DNA of 9,007 nucleotides, taken from NCBI GenBank assembly GCA_030539595.1, contig JAUNXW010000060.1, positions 1 to 9,007 on the forward strand. The letters are read 5' to 3'. The stretch is from Methanocorpusculum sp. (GTDB lineage Archaea > Halobacteriota > Methanomicrobia > Methanomicrobiales > Methanocorpusculaceae). Below are positions 1-6,197 of the stretch, piece by piece. The first letter of the stretch is position 1. Every line of letters begins with the position of its first letter. The notes under the pieces were generated by a model that did not search any database, was not told where the DNA came from, and saw only the letters and a program-made list of their open reading frames with translations. Both the position numbers and the translations under genes were made by a program.

Positions 1-31
1 AACCGCATAACTTCAATATAAAAAAATAGAA

Positions 32-322
32 TTAGTTTTCGTGTTCTGCATCCATTTCTTTGAGGGTGCGCTCTGCGAGTTCCCTCATTCTGTCGGGGAT
101 TCCTCTTGATGAAATGGTCTCGATTTCCTTCATTGATGCGGCAATTTCCGAGCAGAGGATGAAGATTGCATATTTGTGCTCAAGTTTGCTTCTGTTTATC
201 TGGTCTGGTGTGATTTTAAGTTCAGTATATTTCGGGAACTTCAAATCCGGGTTAATCATCTGATAGTATTCTTTGATATCATAGAATATCTGATGAAGTT
301 CGAGTAATTCTTCCTTATGCAT
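32..322 (-). CDS. UPF0058 family protein
   Basis: A 96-residue soluble, charged and mostly helical protein that I recognise as UPF0058 (COG1698), a small archaeal family of unknown biochemical role. The family look is in the N-terminal MHKEELLELHQ and in the central segment around residues 44-60 (RSKLEHKYAIFIL), where most relatives keep an RSK-x-EHK-x-AIF pattern. No signal peptide, membrane segment or metal motif is visible. Length is normal for the family. The start at 322 gives the canonical MHKEEL beginning and has a short AGGA three bases upstream. A TATA-like box lies about 30-40 bases upstream, so the leader would be only a few bases. It diverges from the membrane-protein cluster at 596, and nothing links the two functionally. 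Family assignment is firm; function is unknown. Confidence 0.88.
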   Translation of the reverse strand: MHKEELLELHQIFYDIKEYYQMINPDLKFPKYTELKITPDQINRSKLEHKYAIFILCSEIAASMKEIETISSRGIPDRMRELAERTLKEMDAEHEN

Positions 323-351
323 ATGTCCTAAATTATTGGCGGTGTAAGTTC

Positions 352-361
352 TTAATTATAT
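352..361 (-). promoter_or_regulatory. Candidate TATA box for the UPF0058 gene
   Basis: On the minus strand this reads ATATAATTAA. It lies about 30 to 39 bases upstream of the start codon at 322. With the usual archaeal distance of about 25 bases to the transcription start, the transcript would begin a few bases before the ATG. This is position and sequence resemblance only. Confidence 0.4.
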
Positions 362-373
362 CCCACAAGATTA

Positions 374-404
374 ATGAGGTGTTGCGGTTCTTTCTTAACC
401 TCAT
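374..404. repeat. Inverted repeat in the divergent spacer
   Basis: ATGAGGT at 374-380 is matched by its reverse complement ACCTCAT at 398-404, with a 17-base pyrimidine-rich centre. It lies just upstream of the candidate TATA box of the leftward gene and could be an operator or a transcript hairpin. The arms are only 7 bp, so chance cannot be excluded. Confidence 0.3.
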
Positions 405-510
405 AAATTCCTATCAACACTGAGCGTAGCAAAGCACAACAGCAAAACGAAACACACCCGCACCCTAACAAATCAACTTACACGAAATAAACTCAAAGAC
501 CAACAAATAT

Positions 511-547
511 CAACCGAACCGTTCACCTTCGGCTCACGTTTCGGTTG
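511..547. repeat. Imperfect inverted repeat before the membrane-protein operon
   Basis: CAACCGAA at 511-518 pairs perfectly with TTCGGTTG at 540-547. After one mismatch, three further bases (CGT/ACG) also pair inwards. It ends 48 bases before the ATG at 596. It could be an operator flanking the promoter or a leader hairpin. The rest of the spacer (405-510) is rich in A and C, and I see no gene in it. Confidence 0.4.
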
Positions 548-569
548 AACCCATCAAAACATCTATCTG

Positions 570-577
570 TTAATACG
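570..577 (+). promoter_or_regulatory. Candidate TATA box for the 596 operon
   Basis: TTAATACG lies about 20-26 bases before the ATG at 596, which would give a nearly leaderless transcript. That agrees with the lack of any Shine-Dalgarno sequence before this ATG. Another weaker candidate is the AAATATC near 505-511, which would give a leader of about 65 bases. I cannot choose between them from sequence. Confidence 0.25.
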
Positions 578-595
578 AAGATATATTCACTATTT

Positions 596-1276
596 ATGGC
601 AGATACAGAAACACAAACACCCCCTCAATTAAAATGTCAGGGAGTATTTGAACTAAAAATCGACCGGGAGGAAGCAATTAAAATTGCCGGAAAATGGCTC
701 GGCGCAGACAACATAAAACCTAGGCAAAAAGACAAAATTCGATTCGGCAAAGCTGAACTTGTCTATTACCCGTTCTGGAGATACTGCCGCGAAGACGGAG
801 GCGAAAACAAAATCATCTACCGTCCGGCGTGCGGAACGCTCCTCACGGGACTTCAAAACATGCAGCGCAGTGAAACCGAAATCGTCCCCATCCCAAAAGA
901 CGTCAGACTCATCTCACCAACCGTAAAATCATCTGTATATCTGCCTGATTTACACGGAATAGCACGAGGAGAAAACCTTATCGCAATACCCCTTTGGGTA
1001 ATCAGCTACAAATTCAAAAATACAATATACATGATTGAAGTCGACGGCGTTTCGGGCGAAGTCTTCACAGAATGGCATCCGATAAAAGAGCCCGTCAACT
1101 GGAGCAAAACCGCAGTCTACTGCTTTATTCCGATGCTAATTCTGAGCCTGATAGGAATTTACGCAGCCCCCTGGCTCTTCATAATAATCGCCGCAACACT
1201 CCTTGTATTAATCTACAAAAGTCAGATGATCGGTTTGCTGAGCGCCAAACGCAAGGAGGGAAAAGATGGGACTTGA
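596..1276 (+). CDS. Membrane protein with YxPFW and VDGxxGEV motifs
   Basis: A 226-residue protein I cannot name. Residues 1-170 are probably soluble and hold two 'PFW' style motifs: LVYYPFWRY at 55-63 and IAIPLWVISYKF at 129-140, the second followed by VDGVSGEV at 149-156. Residues 173-208 form a hydrophobic stretch fitting a two-helix membrane hairpin, and the tail is short and basic. The order (helical arm, PFWR, PLW, VDGxxGEV, two helices) matches the first 270 residues of the next gene, so the two are paralogues. Similar W-P-W/VDGxTG layouts occur in bacterial zinc-ribbon membrane proteins often mislabelled as PriA-like, but this copy has no zinc ribbon. I chose ATG at 596 over an in-frame TTG at 545, whose extra 17 residues look like leader sequence. 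Its end overlaps the next gene by 11 bases. Function unknown. Confidence 0.8.
   Translation: MADTETQTPPQLKCQGVFELKIDREEAIKIAGKWLGADNIKPRQKDKIRFGKAELVYYPFWRYCREDGGENKIIYRPACGTLLTGLQNMQRSETEIVPIPKDVRLISPTVKSSVYLPDLHGIARGENLIAIPLWVISYKFKNTIYMIEVDGVSGEVFTEWHPIKEPVNWSKTAVYCFIPMLILSLIGIYAAPWLFIIIAATLLVLIYKSQMIGLLSAKRKEGKDGT
1254..1260 (+). promoter_or_regulatory. Strong Shine-Dalgarno fixing the start at 1266
   Basis: AGGAGGG sits inside the end of the upstream gene, five bases before the ATG at 1266. It fixes the start of the second membrane-protein gene and shows the 11-base overlap is real, with the two proteins made from one message. Confidence 0.85.
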
Positions 1277-2765
1277 ACGCTCTTTAGAAGACCACATCGC
1301 AGAAACGATGTACAAGCCTAAAATCACCAGAGGCGTCGCAGAAAGAAGCGTACGCGAATGGTTCTCAAAAGGCGTAAAAGCACCTGACTTATCAAAAACC
1401 GTAATCCTCAAAGAAAATTATCTGTTGTATATCCCGTTTTGGCGCTTCATCGCGCAGGGAAAAGCCGTAGCCTGCGGATACTCCGAATTCACCGAAAGAA
1501 CAGGAAACCGGATAAGAAACATCTACGAAGAACTCGTCGACGAAGAATTCATCTGGACCGAATGCGCCTGCGATACCGGAAAATACGGAATAAAAGAACT
1601 GAGGCTTGACCCGGGAGACGAAATCCCTCTTGAAAAAGGCTCGGTTGTTGCAATGGATGCGGGCGGCTCTGCAATTGAAGCAAGCGAACGCGGACGAAAA
1701 GCCGTTCACAAAATGATTAACGAAACAGTCTCAAAAAGAATCGATACAGTCACTCTCGACAAATCTTTCCTAATCCCCAAAGTCTTTGAACTTGTTTACG
1801 CTCCGATGTGGATAATCCACTACGAATACAAAGGCGGTCACTACACAGCCGTTGTTGACGGAGTAAAAGGCGATGTAATCGGCGGAACAGCGCCCATAAA
1901 TATGACCGCAAGAACCAGACTGATGATTCTATCAATGGCTGCGGGAGGAATCATGATAGGCTCTTCAATTGCGATGATGATTCACGCAGGGGTTTATATC
2001 ATGTCGGATATTTTGCCGACGATTCTGTTATTGTTCGGAATTGCTCTGACGATGGCTGCATATCCTGCGTTCAGGGAAGGCAAGACGTTCATAAGCTCGG
2101 GAACGATGGGAAATATCAACACGCTCAAACCGTCTGTAAGAATTCCCAAGCAGCTTACAGACCATGAAATTCTCGACCGCCGCTCTTTGAATCTTAAATG
2201 CCCGTTCTGCGGTGAAATCGTTGAACAGCCCTGGGGAGAAGTTGTATCTCCGTGCATTAAATGCGGTCACCTTCTTGATATTACTTCGGAAAAAGTAATT
2301 CCTGTTCCATACGATGTGGCAAAACCGGATTTACTCGCATTAACCGCTATGAAAGACAAAAATCCGGAATATATTCCGTTCTGGAGATTTGACTGCAATA
2401 TCGAACTGACCGATTATCTTACGGGCGGAGATTCAACAACAGGTCTTCCGGATATTACCGGAAAGAGAGCCTACTATATCTGCTGCGGTGATATCCCAAG
2501 ATACATAGCAGAACCTTGGGAAGTAGACCTTACCATAAGAAATCCAGAAATCATTGAGGATTTGGAAACGACCAAAGGCGAATTCAGCAAAATTCTCATC
2601 AACAAAAAGACCGCTCAGGAACTTACCGAGTTCCTTTATCTCAGGTATCAGACGGAAAAGCCCGGTATCTTACAGGTTATGAGATATAATTTCACAGCGG
2701 AAAACGCAAGAATCGTCTATATTCCTTACTACAAAGAAGAAGGAAACTACGTACCCGGTATCTGA
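1266..2765 (+). CDS. Membrane protein with zinc ribbon and repeated PFW motifs
   Basis: A 499-residue protein of unknown function, a longer paralogue of the preceding one. Residues 1-270 repeat its plan: LLYIPFWRF at 53-61, LVYAPMWIIHY at 176-186, VDGVKGDV at 197-204, then two membrane helices within 217-268. The second half adds a four-cysteine zinc ribbon (C312, C315, C330, C333; CxxC-x14-CxxC), another EYIPFWRF at 368-375, and an IVYIPYYKEE at 483-492 near the C-terminus. The repeated motif suggests a soluble module copied several times, with the membrane hairpin between halves. Zinc-ribbon proteins with this W-P-W/VDGxxG layout are sometimes annotated as primosomal or helicase-like, but no helicase motif is present here. 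It is translationally coupled to the gene before it and lies 3 bases ahead of recQ. The family is recognisable only as zinc-ribbon membrane proteins; no role is assigned. Confidence 0.82.
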   Translation: MGLERSLEDHIAETMYKPKITRGVAERSVREWFSKGVKAPDLSKTVILKENYLLYIPFWRFIAQGKAVACGYSEFTERTGNRIRNIYEELVDEEFIWTECACDTGKYGIKELRLDPGDEIPLEKGSVVAMDAGGSAIEASERGRKAVHKMINETVSKRIDTVTLDKSFLIPKVFELVYAPMWIIHYEYKGGHYTAVVDGVKGDVIGGTAPINMTARTRLMILSMAAGGIMIGSSIAMMIHAGVYIMSDILPTILLLFGIALTMAAYPAFREGKTFISSGTMGNINTLKPSVRIPKQLTDHEILDRRSLNLKCPFCGEIVEQPWGEVVSPCIKCGHLLDITSEKVIPVPYDVAKPDLLALTAMKDKNPEYIPFWRFDCNIELTDYLTGGDSTTGLPDITGKRAYYICCGDIPRYIAEPWEVDLTIRNPEIIEDLETTKGEFSKILINKKTAQELTEFLYLRYQTEKPGILQVMRYNFTAENARIVYIPYYKEEGNYVPGI

Positions 2766-2768
2766 GCT

Positions 2769-4268
2769 TTGAAAAAAAATCAGACAGTTCAGGCAACTCT
2801 GGAAAAATATTTCCATCACAGAAATTTCCGTCCGAATCAGGAGGAAATCATTAATGAGATTGTCGAAGGGCACGATGTTTTAGCTGTAATGGCTACAGGC
2901 GGAGGAAAATCTCTTTGTTATCAGCTTCCGGCTTTGATGCTTGAGGGGATGACCGTTGTTATTTCTCCTTTGATTGCGCTGATGAAGAATCAGGTGGATT
3001 TGCTTTCGTCTCAGAATGTGAAAGTCGAAACTCTGAACAGTCTTCAGACTTATGATGAGCGGCAGAGAATCGAAAAGGAGATGACCGAAGGTCTCGTTCG
3101 GATTCTTTATGTTTCGCCGGAAAGAGCTGTTACAAAAGCCTTTGCGGATGTTTTGATGAAGTGCAGGGTTTCTTTGTTTGCGGTTGATGAAGCCCACTGT
3201 ATTTCGATGTGGGGGCATCAGTTCAGACCTGAATACAGGGAGATTAAAAATCTCCGCGAGAAGTTTCCCAATGTTCCTTTTGCTGCGTTTACGGCAACAG
3301 CTACGAAACGTGTCAGAGATGATATCGTTAAGGAGCTGAAAATGGATAGTCCTGCTGAGTTTATCGGCAGTTTTGACAGGAAGAATTTGTTTTATTCGGT
3401 TTATAATGAGGTTAATCCGGATGTCAGGACGAAAAAGATTGTCAGTTTTGTTGCGGCGAATAAAAATGTTTCGGGAATCATTTATTGTTTTTCGCGGGCG
3501 GCAACGGAAGAGCTTGCGCTGCGGCTGAGGTCTGCAAATATTATTGCAAGCCCTTATCATGCGGGGCTTGCGACGCCTGAGCGAAATCGGATTCAGGACG
3601 GTTTCATTAATAATTCTATTAAGGTTGTTTGTGCGACTGTGGCTTTTGGGATGGGGATTGATAAGCCTGATGTGAGATATGTGATTCACGCTCATATGCC
3701 GAAAGATATTGAGTCGTATTATCAGGAGACGGGAAGAGCGGGTAGAGACGGTCTTCCGGCGCAGTGTCTTTTGTTTTATTCGTCGTCTGACAGGCAGAAG
3801 ATTTTGAGAATGACTGAGTCTGAGTTTGCGGGGTCGGGGCGTTTGAATATTGCAAGAGAGAAGGTTGAGCAGATGTACGGATACTGTATTTCACCGAAAT
3901 GCAGGAGACATATTCTTTTGTCTTATTTCGGTGAGGAGAAGGATTTGTGCGGTAACTGCGATAACTGCGTTAAAAAACTTGGTGCAAAAACCGTGAAACC
4001 AAAAGCTCCGTCAAAGAATCCGGCTAAGGATATTGTTTCCGCTGCAAAGGAAACCGACGGGCTTTTGACTGTTCCGGAGTTTGTTTCGTTTCTGTTGGGG
4101 CTTGAGCGGGAAAAAACTAAAAAGTCGGGGCTGACGGCAAATGTTTATTTCGGAGCGGCGAAAGGCTGTTCAAGGGATGATCTGACGGTTGAGGTTTATG
4201 AGCTTGTGAAGAAGGGGAAGATTATTTTGGAGGGGAGAAATATTAAGAGGGTTAGGGGGAGGAGATAA
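2769..4268 (+). CDS. recQ: RecQ-family ATP-dependent DNA helicase
   Basis: A 499-residue superfamily 2 helicase that unwinds DNA 3'-5' in repair and recombination. Visible motifs in order: motif 0 FRPNQEEII (20-28), Walker A TGGGKS (43-48), motif Ia VVISPLIALMKNQV (63-76), DEAH box with the RecQ aromatic loop (140-156), motif III FTATATK (174-180), motif IV IIYCFSRA (237-244), motif V to VI from VVCATVAFGMGIDKP to QETGRAGRDG (286-328), and the zinc site with C378, C394, C397 and C400. Residues 415-490 look like a reduced winged-helix domain. There is no HRDC domain, so it is about 110 residues shorter than E. coli RecQ. The start must be TTG at 2769: no in-frame ATG occurs before Walker A, and motif 0 would be lost. 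The start follows the previous stop by 3 bases with only a weak upstream Shine-Dalgarno, suggesting termination-reinitiation. Loop residues M147 and Q151 differ from the usual Q and D. Confidence 0.95.
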   Translation: MKKNQTVQATLEKYFHHRNFRPNQEEIINEIVEGHDVLAVMATGGGKSLCYQLPALMLEGMTVVISPLIALMKNQVDLLSSQNVKVETLNSLQTYDERQRIEKEMTEGLVRILYVSPERAVTKAFADVLMKCRVSLFAVDEAHCISMWGHQFRPEYREIKNLREKFPNVPFAAFTATATKRVRDDIVKELKMDSPAEFIGSFDRKNLFYSVYNEVNPDVRTKKIVSFVAANKNVSGIIYCFSRAATEELALRLRSANIIASPYHAGLATPERNRIQDGFINNSIKVVCATVAFGMGIDKPDVRYVIHAHMPKDIESYYQETGRAGRDGLPAQCLLFYSSSDRQKILRMTESEFAGSGRLNIAREKVEQMYGYCISPKCRRHILLSYFGEEKDLCGNCDNCVKKLGAKTVKPKAPSKNPAKDIVSAAKETDGLLTVPEFVSFLLGLEREKTKKSGLTANVYFGAAKGCSRDDLTVEVYELVKKGKIILEGRNIKRVRGRR

Positions 4269-4287
4269 TAAGAGGTTGGATAGGGTA

Positions 4288-4306
4288 GCTTTTCACGAAA
4301 AAAAGC
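4288..4306 (+). terminator. Small stem-loop after recQ
   Basis: GCTTTT at 4288-4293 pairs with AAAAGC at 4301-4306 around a 7-base loop, 20 bases after the recQ stop. Archaeal terminators are usually U-rich and need no hairpin; only the four T of the arm are present, so this is a weak terminator candidate. Confidence 0.25.
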
Positions 4307-4307
4307 A

Positions 4308-4318
4308 TGCAATTTGCA
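4308..4318. repeat. Small palindrome upstream of the DUF1016 promoter
   Basis: TGCAATTTGCA has 5-bp perfect arms with one central base and lies about 8 bases upstream of the candidate TATA box. The position fits a regulator or BRE-adjacent site, but the motif is short. Confidence 0.25.
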
Positions 4319-4325
4319 GTCCAAA

Positions 4326-4334
4326 AAAATATTA
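4326..4334 (+). promoter_or_regulatory. Candidate TATA box for the DUF1016 gene
   Basis: AAAATATTA in an A-rich stretch, about 50 bases before the ATG at 4380, predicts a leader of roughly 20-25 bases. No convincing Shine-Dalgarno precedes the ATG. It suggests the nuclease gene is transcribed apart from recQ. Confidence 0.4.
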
Positions 4335-4379
4335 CATCATCCGCACAATCAATAAAACAACACCAAACAGAGACAAAAA

Positions 4380-5417
4380 ATGAACGAACCTGAAAATATA
4401 GAATACCTATCCGTAATAAACGAAATAAAATCAGGCGTCAGACTTGCACAGCGCAGAGCTCTGTTATCCGTCAACCGCGAACTGATTCTGCTTTACTGGA
4501 AAGTAGGCAGAATCATTTTAGAAAAAGCTTCGTGGGGAAGCAGATTTATCGACCGCCTCTCAGAAGATATAAAAACAGAATTTCCTGAAATCAAAGGATT
4601 CTCTGTTCGTAACCTAAAATACATGCGTAAGTTTGCGGAGGCTTTTTCCGATGAAGTAATTGTGCAGACACTGTCTGCACAATTGAGCTGGTCGCATACA
4701 ATTTTACTGCTCGACAAAGTAAAAGACCAAAACGAAAGAGAATGGTATCTGAAAAAGACCATAGAAAACGGCTGGTCTGTCAGAGTTCTTGAGCATCAGA
4801 CCGCCACCGATTTGTTTTCGCGCCAGAAAGATTCCCTCGATGTTTCAAATTTTGATAAAGTGCTTGAATCTAAGGCAATAAGTGCCTCATCTTTGTTTAA
4901 AGACCCGTATGTATTTGATTTCATATCTTTTTCCGAAGATATTAAAGAAAAAGATTTGGAAGATTCTTTGGTATCGCATGTAATGAAAACGCTTCTTGAA
5001 TTCGGAAAAGGTTTTGCTTTTGTCGGGCGGCAGTTTCATCTTGAAGTCGGCGGCGAAGATTTCTACATTGATTTACTGTTCTATCACCTGAAACTTCATT
5101 GTTACGTTGTAGTGGACTTGAAAACAGGAAAGTTCACGCCCGAACAGGCGGGGAAAATGAATTTTTATCTCTCTGCGGTTGATGATTTGATAAAAATGCC
5201 CGAAGACGCCCCTTCGATAGGGCTTATTCTCTGTCGAGACAAGAAAAATATTGTTGCCGAATATGCTTTGCGGGATTTGAAAAAACCCATAGGCGTAAGC
5301 GAATATTTGTTTTCAGCAGAACTTCCTGCAGAACTGAAAAGAGTTCTTCCAAATACCGATGAATTCGGTGAGCGTGTACTCAGGGAAATTGAACTGAAAT
5401 ATTTCCGCAAGGACTGA
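4380..5417 (+). CDS. DUF1016 (YhcG-type) PD-(D/E)XK nuclease
   Basis: A 345-residue protein matching the YhcG/DUF1016 family, predicted nucleases found patchily in bacteria and archaea, often near restriction-modification genes or mobile DNA. The N-terminal part (about 1-150) has the typical helical DNA-binding region, including GFSVRNLKYMRKFAEAF (73-89), VQTLSAQLSWSH (95-106) and the ENGWSVRVLEHQ segment (129-140). The C-terminal part carries the nuclease core: E194 in a helix, the GGEDFYIDLLFYH strand with D231 (224-236), and VVDLKTGKF with D246 and K248 (244-252). This gives a complete E/D-xDxK style active site. Length is usual. ATG at 4380 follows an A-rich leader. It sits alone between recQ and the convergent metal-uptake operon, with no methylase or specificity subunit visible in the window. 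Family is clear; the target DNA and biological role are not. Confidence 0.93.
   Translation: MNEPENIEYLSVINEIKSGVRLAQRRALLSVNRELILLYWKVGRIILEKASWGSRFIDRLSEDIKTEFPEIKGFSVRNLKYMRKFAEAFSDEVIVQTLSAQLSWSHTILLLDKVKDQNEREWYLKKTIENGWSVRVLEHQTATDLFSRQKDSLDVSNFDKVLESKAISASSLFKDPYVFDFISFSEDIKEKDLEDSLVSHVMKTLLEFGKGFAFVGRQFHLEVGGEDFYIDLLFYHLKLHCYVVVDLKTGKFTPEQAGKMNFYLSAVDDLIKMPEDAPSIGLILCRDKKNIVAEYALRDLKKPIGVSEYLFSAELPAELKRVLPNTDEFGERVLREIELKYFRKD
4658..4684. repeat. Perfect 11-bp inverted repeat inside the DUF1016 gene
   Basis: AATTGTGCAGA at 4658-4668 and TCTGCACAATT at 4674-4684 are perfect reverse complements around CACTG. It encodes the conserved VQTLSAQL stretch, so part of the symmetry may follow from coding constraint. 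A related copy lies after the gene at 5423-5450. Confidence 0.8.
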
Positions 5418-5422
5418 TTCTC

Positions 5423-5450
5423 GTAATTACGCAGACAGTGTCTTGCGCAA
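5423..5450. repeat. Diverged copy of the 4658 palindrome
   Basis: The 12 bases GCAGACAGTGTC at 5431-5442 are the exact reverse complement of GACACTGTCTGC at 4667-4678, and similarity continues on both sides (TTGyGCA before, AATT after) with one inserted base. The element itself is an imperfect palindrome (GCAGACA ... TGTCTTGC). It begins 6 bases after the nuclease stop codon in the convergent spacer. Confidence 0.6.
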
Positions 5451-5465
5451 ATATCACGCGCTCTC

Positions 5466-5502
5466 AAAAAACCCGCACTCGTAGAAAAACGCTTAAGAAA
5501 AA
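5466..5502 (-). terminator. T-tracts after the leftward operon
   Basis: Read on the minus strand, three runs of T (at 5498-5502, 5485-5489 and 5466-5471) lie 66 to 102 bases beyond the stop of the last operon gene. Serial U-tracts are the known archaeal termination signal, and this is the natural end of the znu operon transcript. Confidence 0.4.
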
Positions 5503-5560
5503 GGTGAAGCTCGTGTTCAAACCGCGATAGATTCACCGGAATCAATCATTATCTCCCCCC

Positions 5561-5578
5561 AATAAATTTATTTTTTAA
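5561..5578 (+). terminator. Palindrome and T-tract after the DUF1016 gene
   Basis: AATAAATTTATT (5561-5572) is a perfect 12-bp palindrome running into six T (5571-5576), preceded by six C at 5555-5560. On the plus strand it resembles a U-rich terminator for the nuclease transcript. It overlaps the stop codon of the opposing gene, so the two transcripts probably overlap at their 3' ends. Confidence 0.35.
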
Positions 5579-6197
5579 TCGGATGCCTGATAACAGTTTT
5601 CAGCTTGTTCCCGTCAACCTTTCTCGCATCCGACAAATAAATCTCATGATGAAGTCTGTTTCCGCTCATATCATTAACATATCCGTTCTCAAAAAGAAAT
5701 TTATCCATCAAAGAAACCGCAGCCGGCTCATCATCAAACGAACCGATATGCATAATCTGAACGCAAAGCCCCTCATCAATTCTTAAAAACTCAGCCTTCG
5801 AACAGTCTATTTTCTTTTTCTTTTCCGCTTCGTATACTGCCCAGTCAAAATCCGCTTTCGTAATAAAATCCGGAAGACGGATTACAGAAATCCAGTTAAA
5901 CGAAGATTTATCGGTATAATCAACGCCGTCAACATCATCCTGCCACCAGAAACCCTCAAGCGGCGGAACAACATACTGATAGAACCCTTCAATTTTGTGC
6001 TTGCCCTTGTAACTCATCTTAAGAGTGTATGCAACCGAATACAAAACCCCTATTGCCTGCTGATAAGCCCCGCCTTCTTCGTTTGGATCTCCTTTTCCTC
6101 TGACGGCAATATAATTTGCCGGCGGAACAGTTACAATCCCGGGTTTATTTCTCGGAAGATAGAACTCCTTGTATTCTTTTTTAAAATCAAAAGCCAT
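5568..6197 (-). CDS. GyrI-like small-molecule-binding domain protein
   Basis: A 209-residue soluble protein of the stand-alone GyrI-like family (COG4832, SOUL/GyrI fold), expected to bind a small hydrophobic ligand in a pocket formed by two related halves. Recognisable marks: KEYKEFYLPRNKPGIVTVPP at 8-26 (start of the fold), AVRGKGDPNE at 31-40, VVPPLEGFWW at 76-85 with the conserved Glu81 and aromatic pair, and RLHHEIYLSDARK at 181-193 near the end. No DNA-binding domain is attached, unlike the BmrR/Rob regulators that carry this domain. Its ATG shares one base with the stop of the permease gene (TAATG) and is preceded by GAGG, so it is the last gene of the metal-uptake operon. Relatives are usually annotated as hypothetical or as transcriptional regulators; I infer only ligand binding. 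Why it travels with a metal transporter is unknown. Confidence 0.88.
   Translation of the reverse strand: MAFDFKKEYKEFYLPRNKPGIVTVPPANYIAVRGKGDPNEEGGAYQQAIGVLYSVAYTLKMSYKGKHKIEGFYQYVVPPLEGFWWQDDVDGVDYTDKSSFNWISVIRLPDFITKADFDWAVYEAEKKKKIDCSKAEFLRIDEGLCVQIMHIGSFDDEPAAVSLMDKFLFENGYVNDMSGNRLHHEIYLSDARKVDGNKLKTVIRHPIKK

Noticed and set aside
545..595. Upstream TTG start for the first membrane protein
   Set aside because: The extra residues contain no domain feature, overlap the inverted repeat, and have no Shine-Dalgarno. ATG at 596 is preferred.
1392..1709. A 105-codon minus-strand frame with many Phe and Ala
   Set aside because: A shadow of the Glu/Lys-rich coding strand of the second membrane protein.
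2880..3695. A 271-codon open frame on the minus strand opposite recQ
   Set aside because: It is rich in Arg, Asn and Ile with no recognisable domain, and lies fully antisense to the conserved helicase motifs of recQ. It is a by-product of recQ codon use.
5165..5545. A 126-codon open frame on the minus strand over the nuclease gene end and the convergent spacer
   Set aside because: Mostly antisense to the conserved nuclease core, with no domain or ribosome site. Part of it covers the second palindrome, but the translation does not resemble a protein family.
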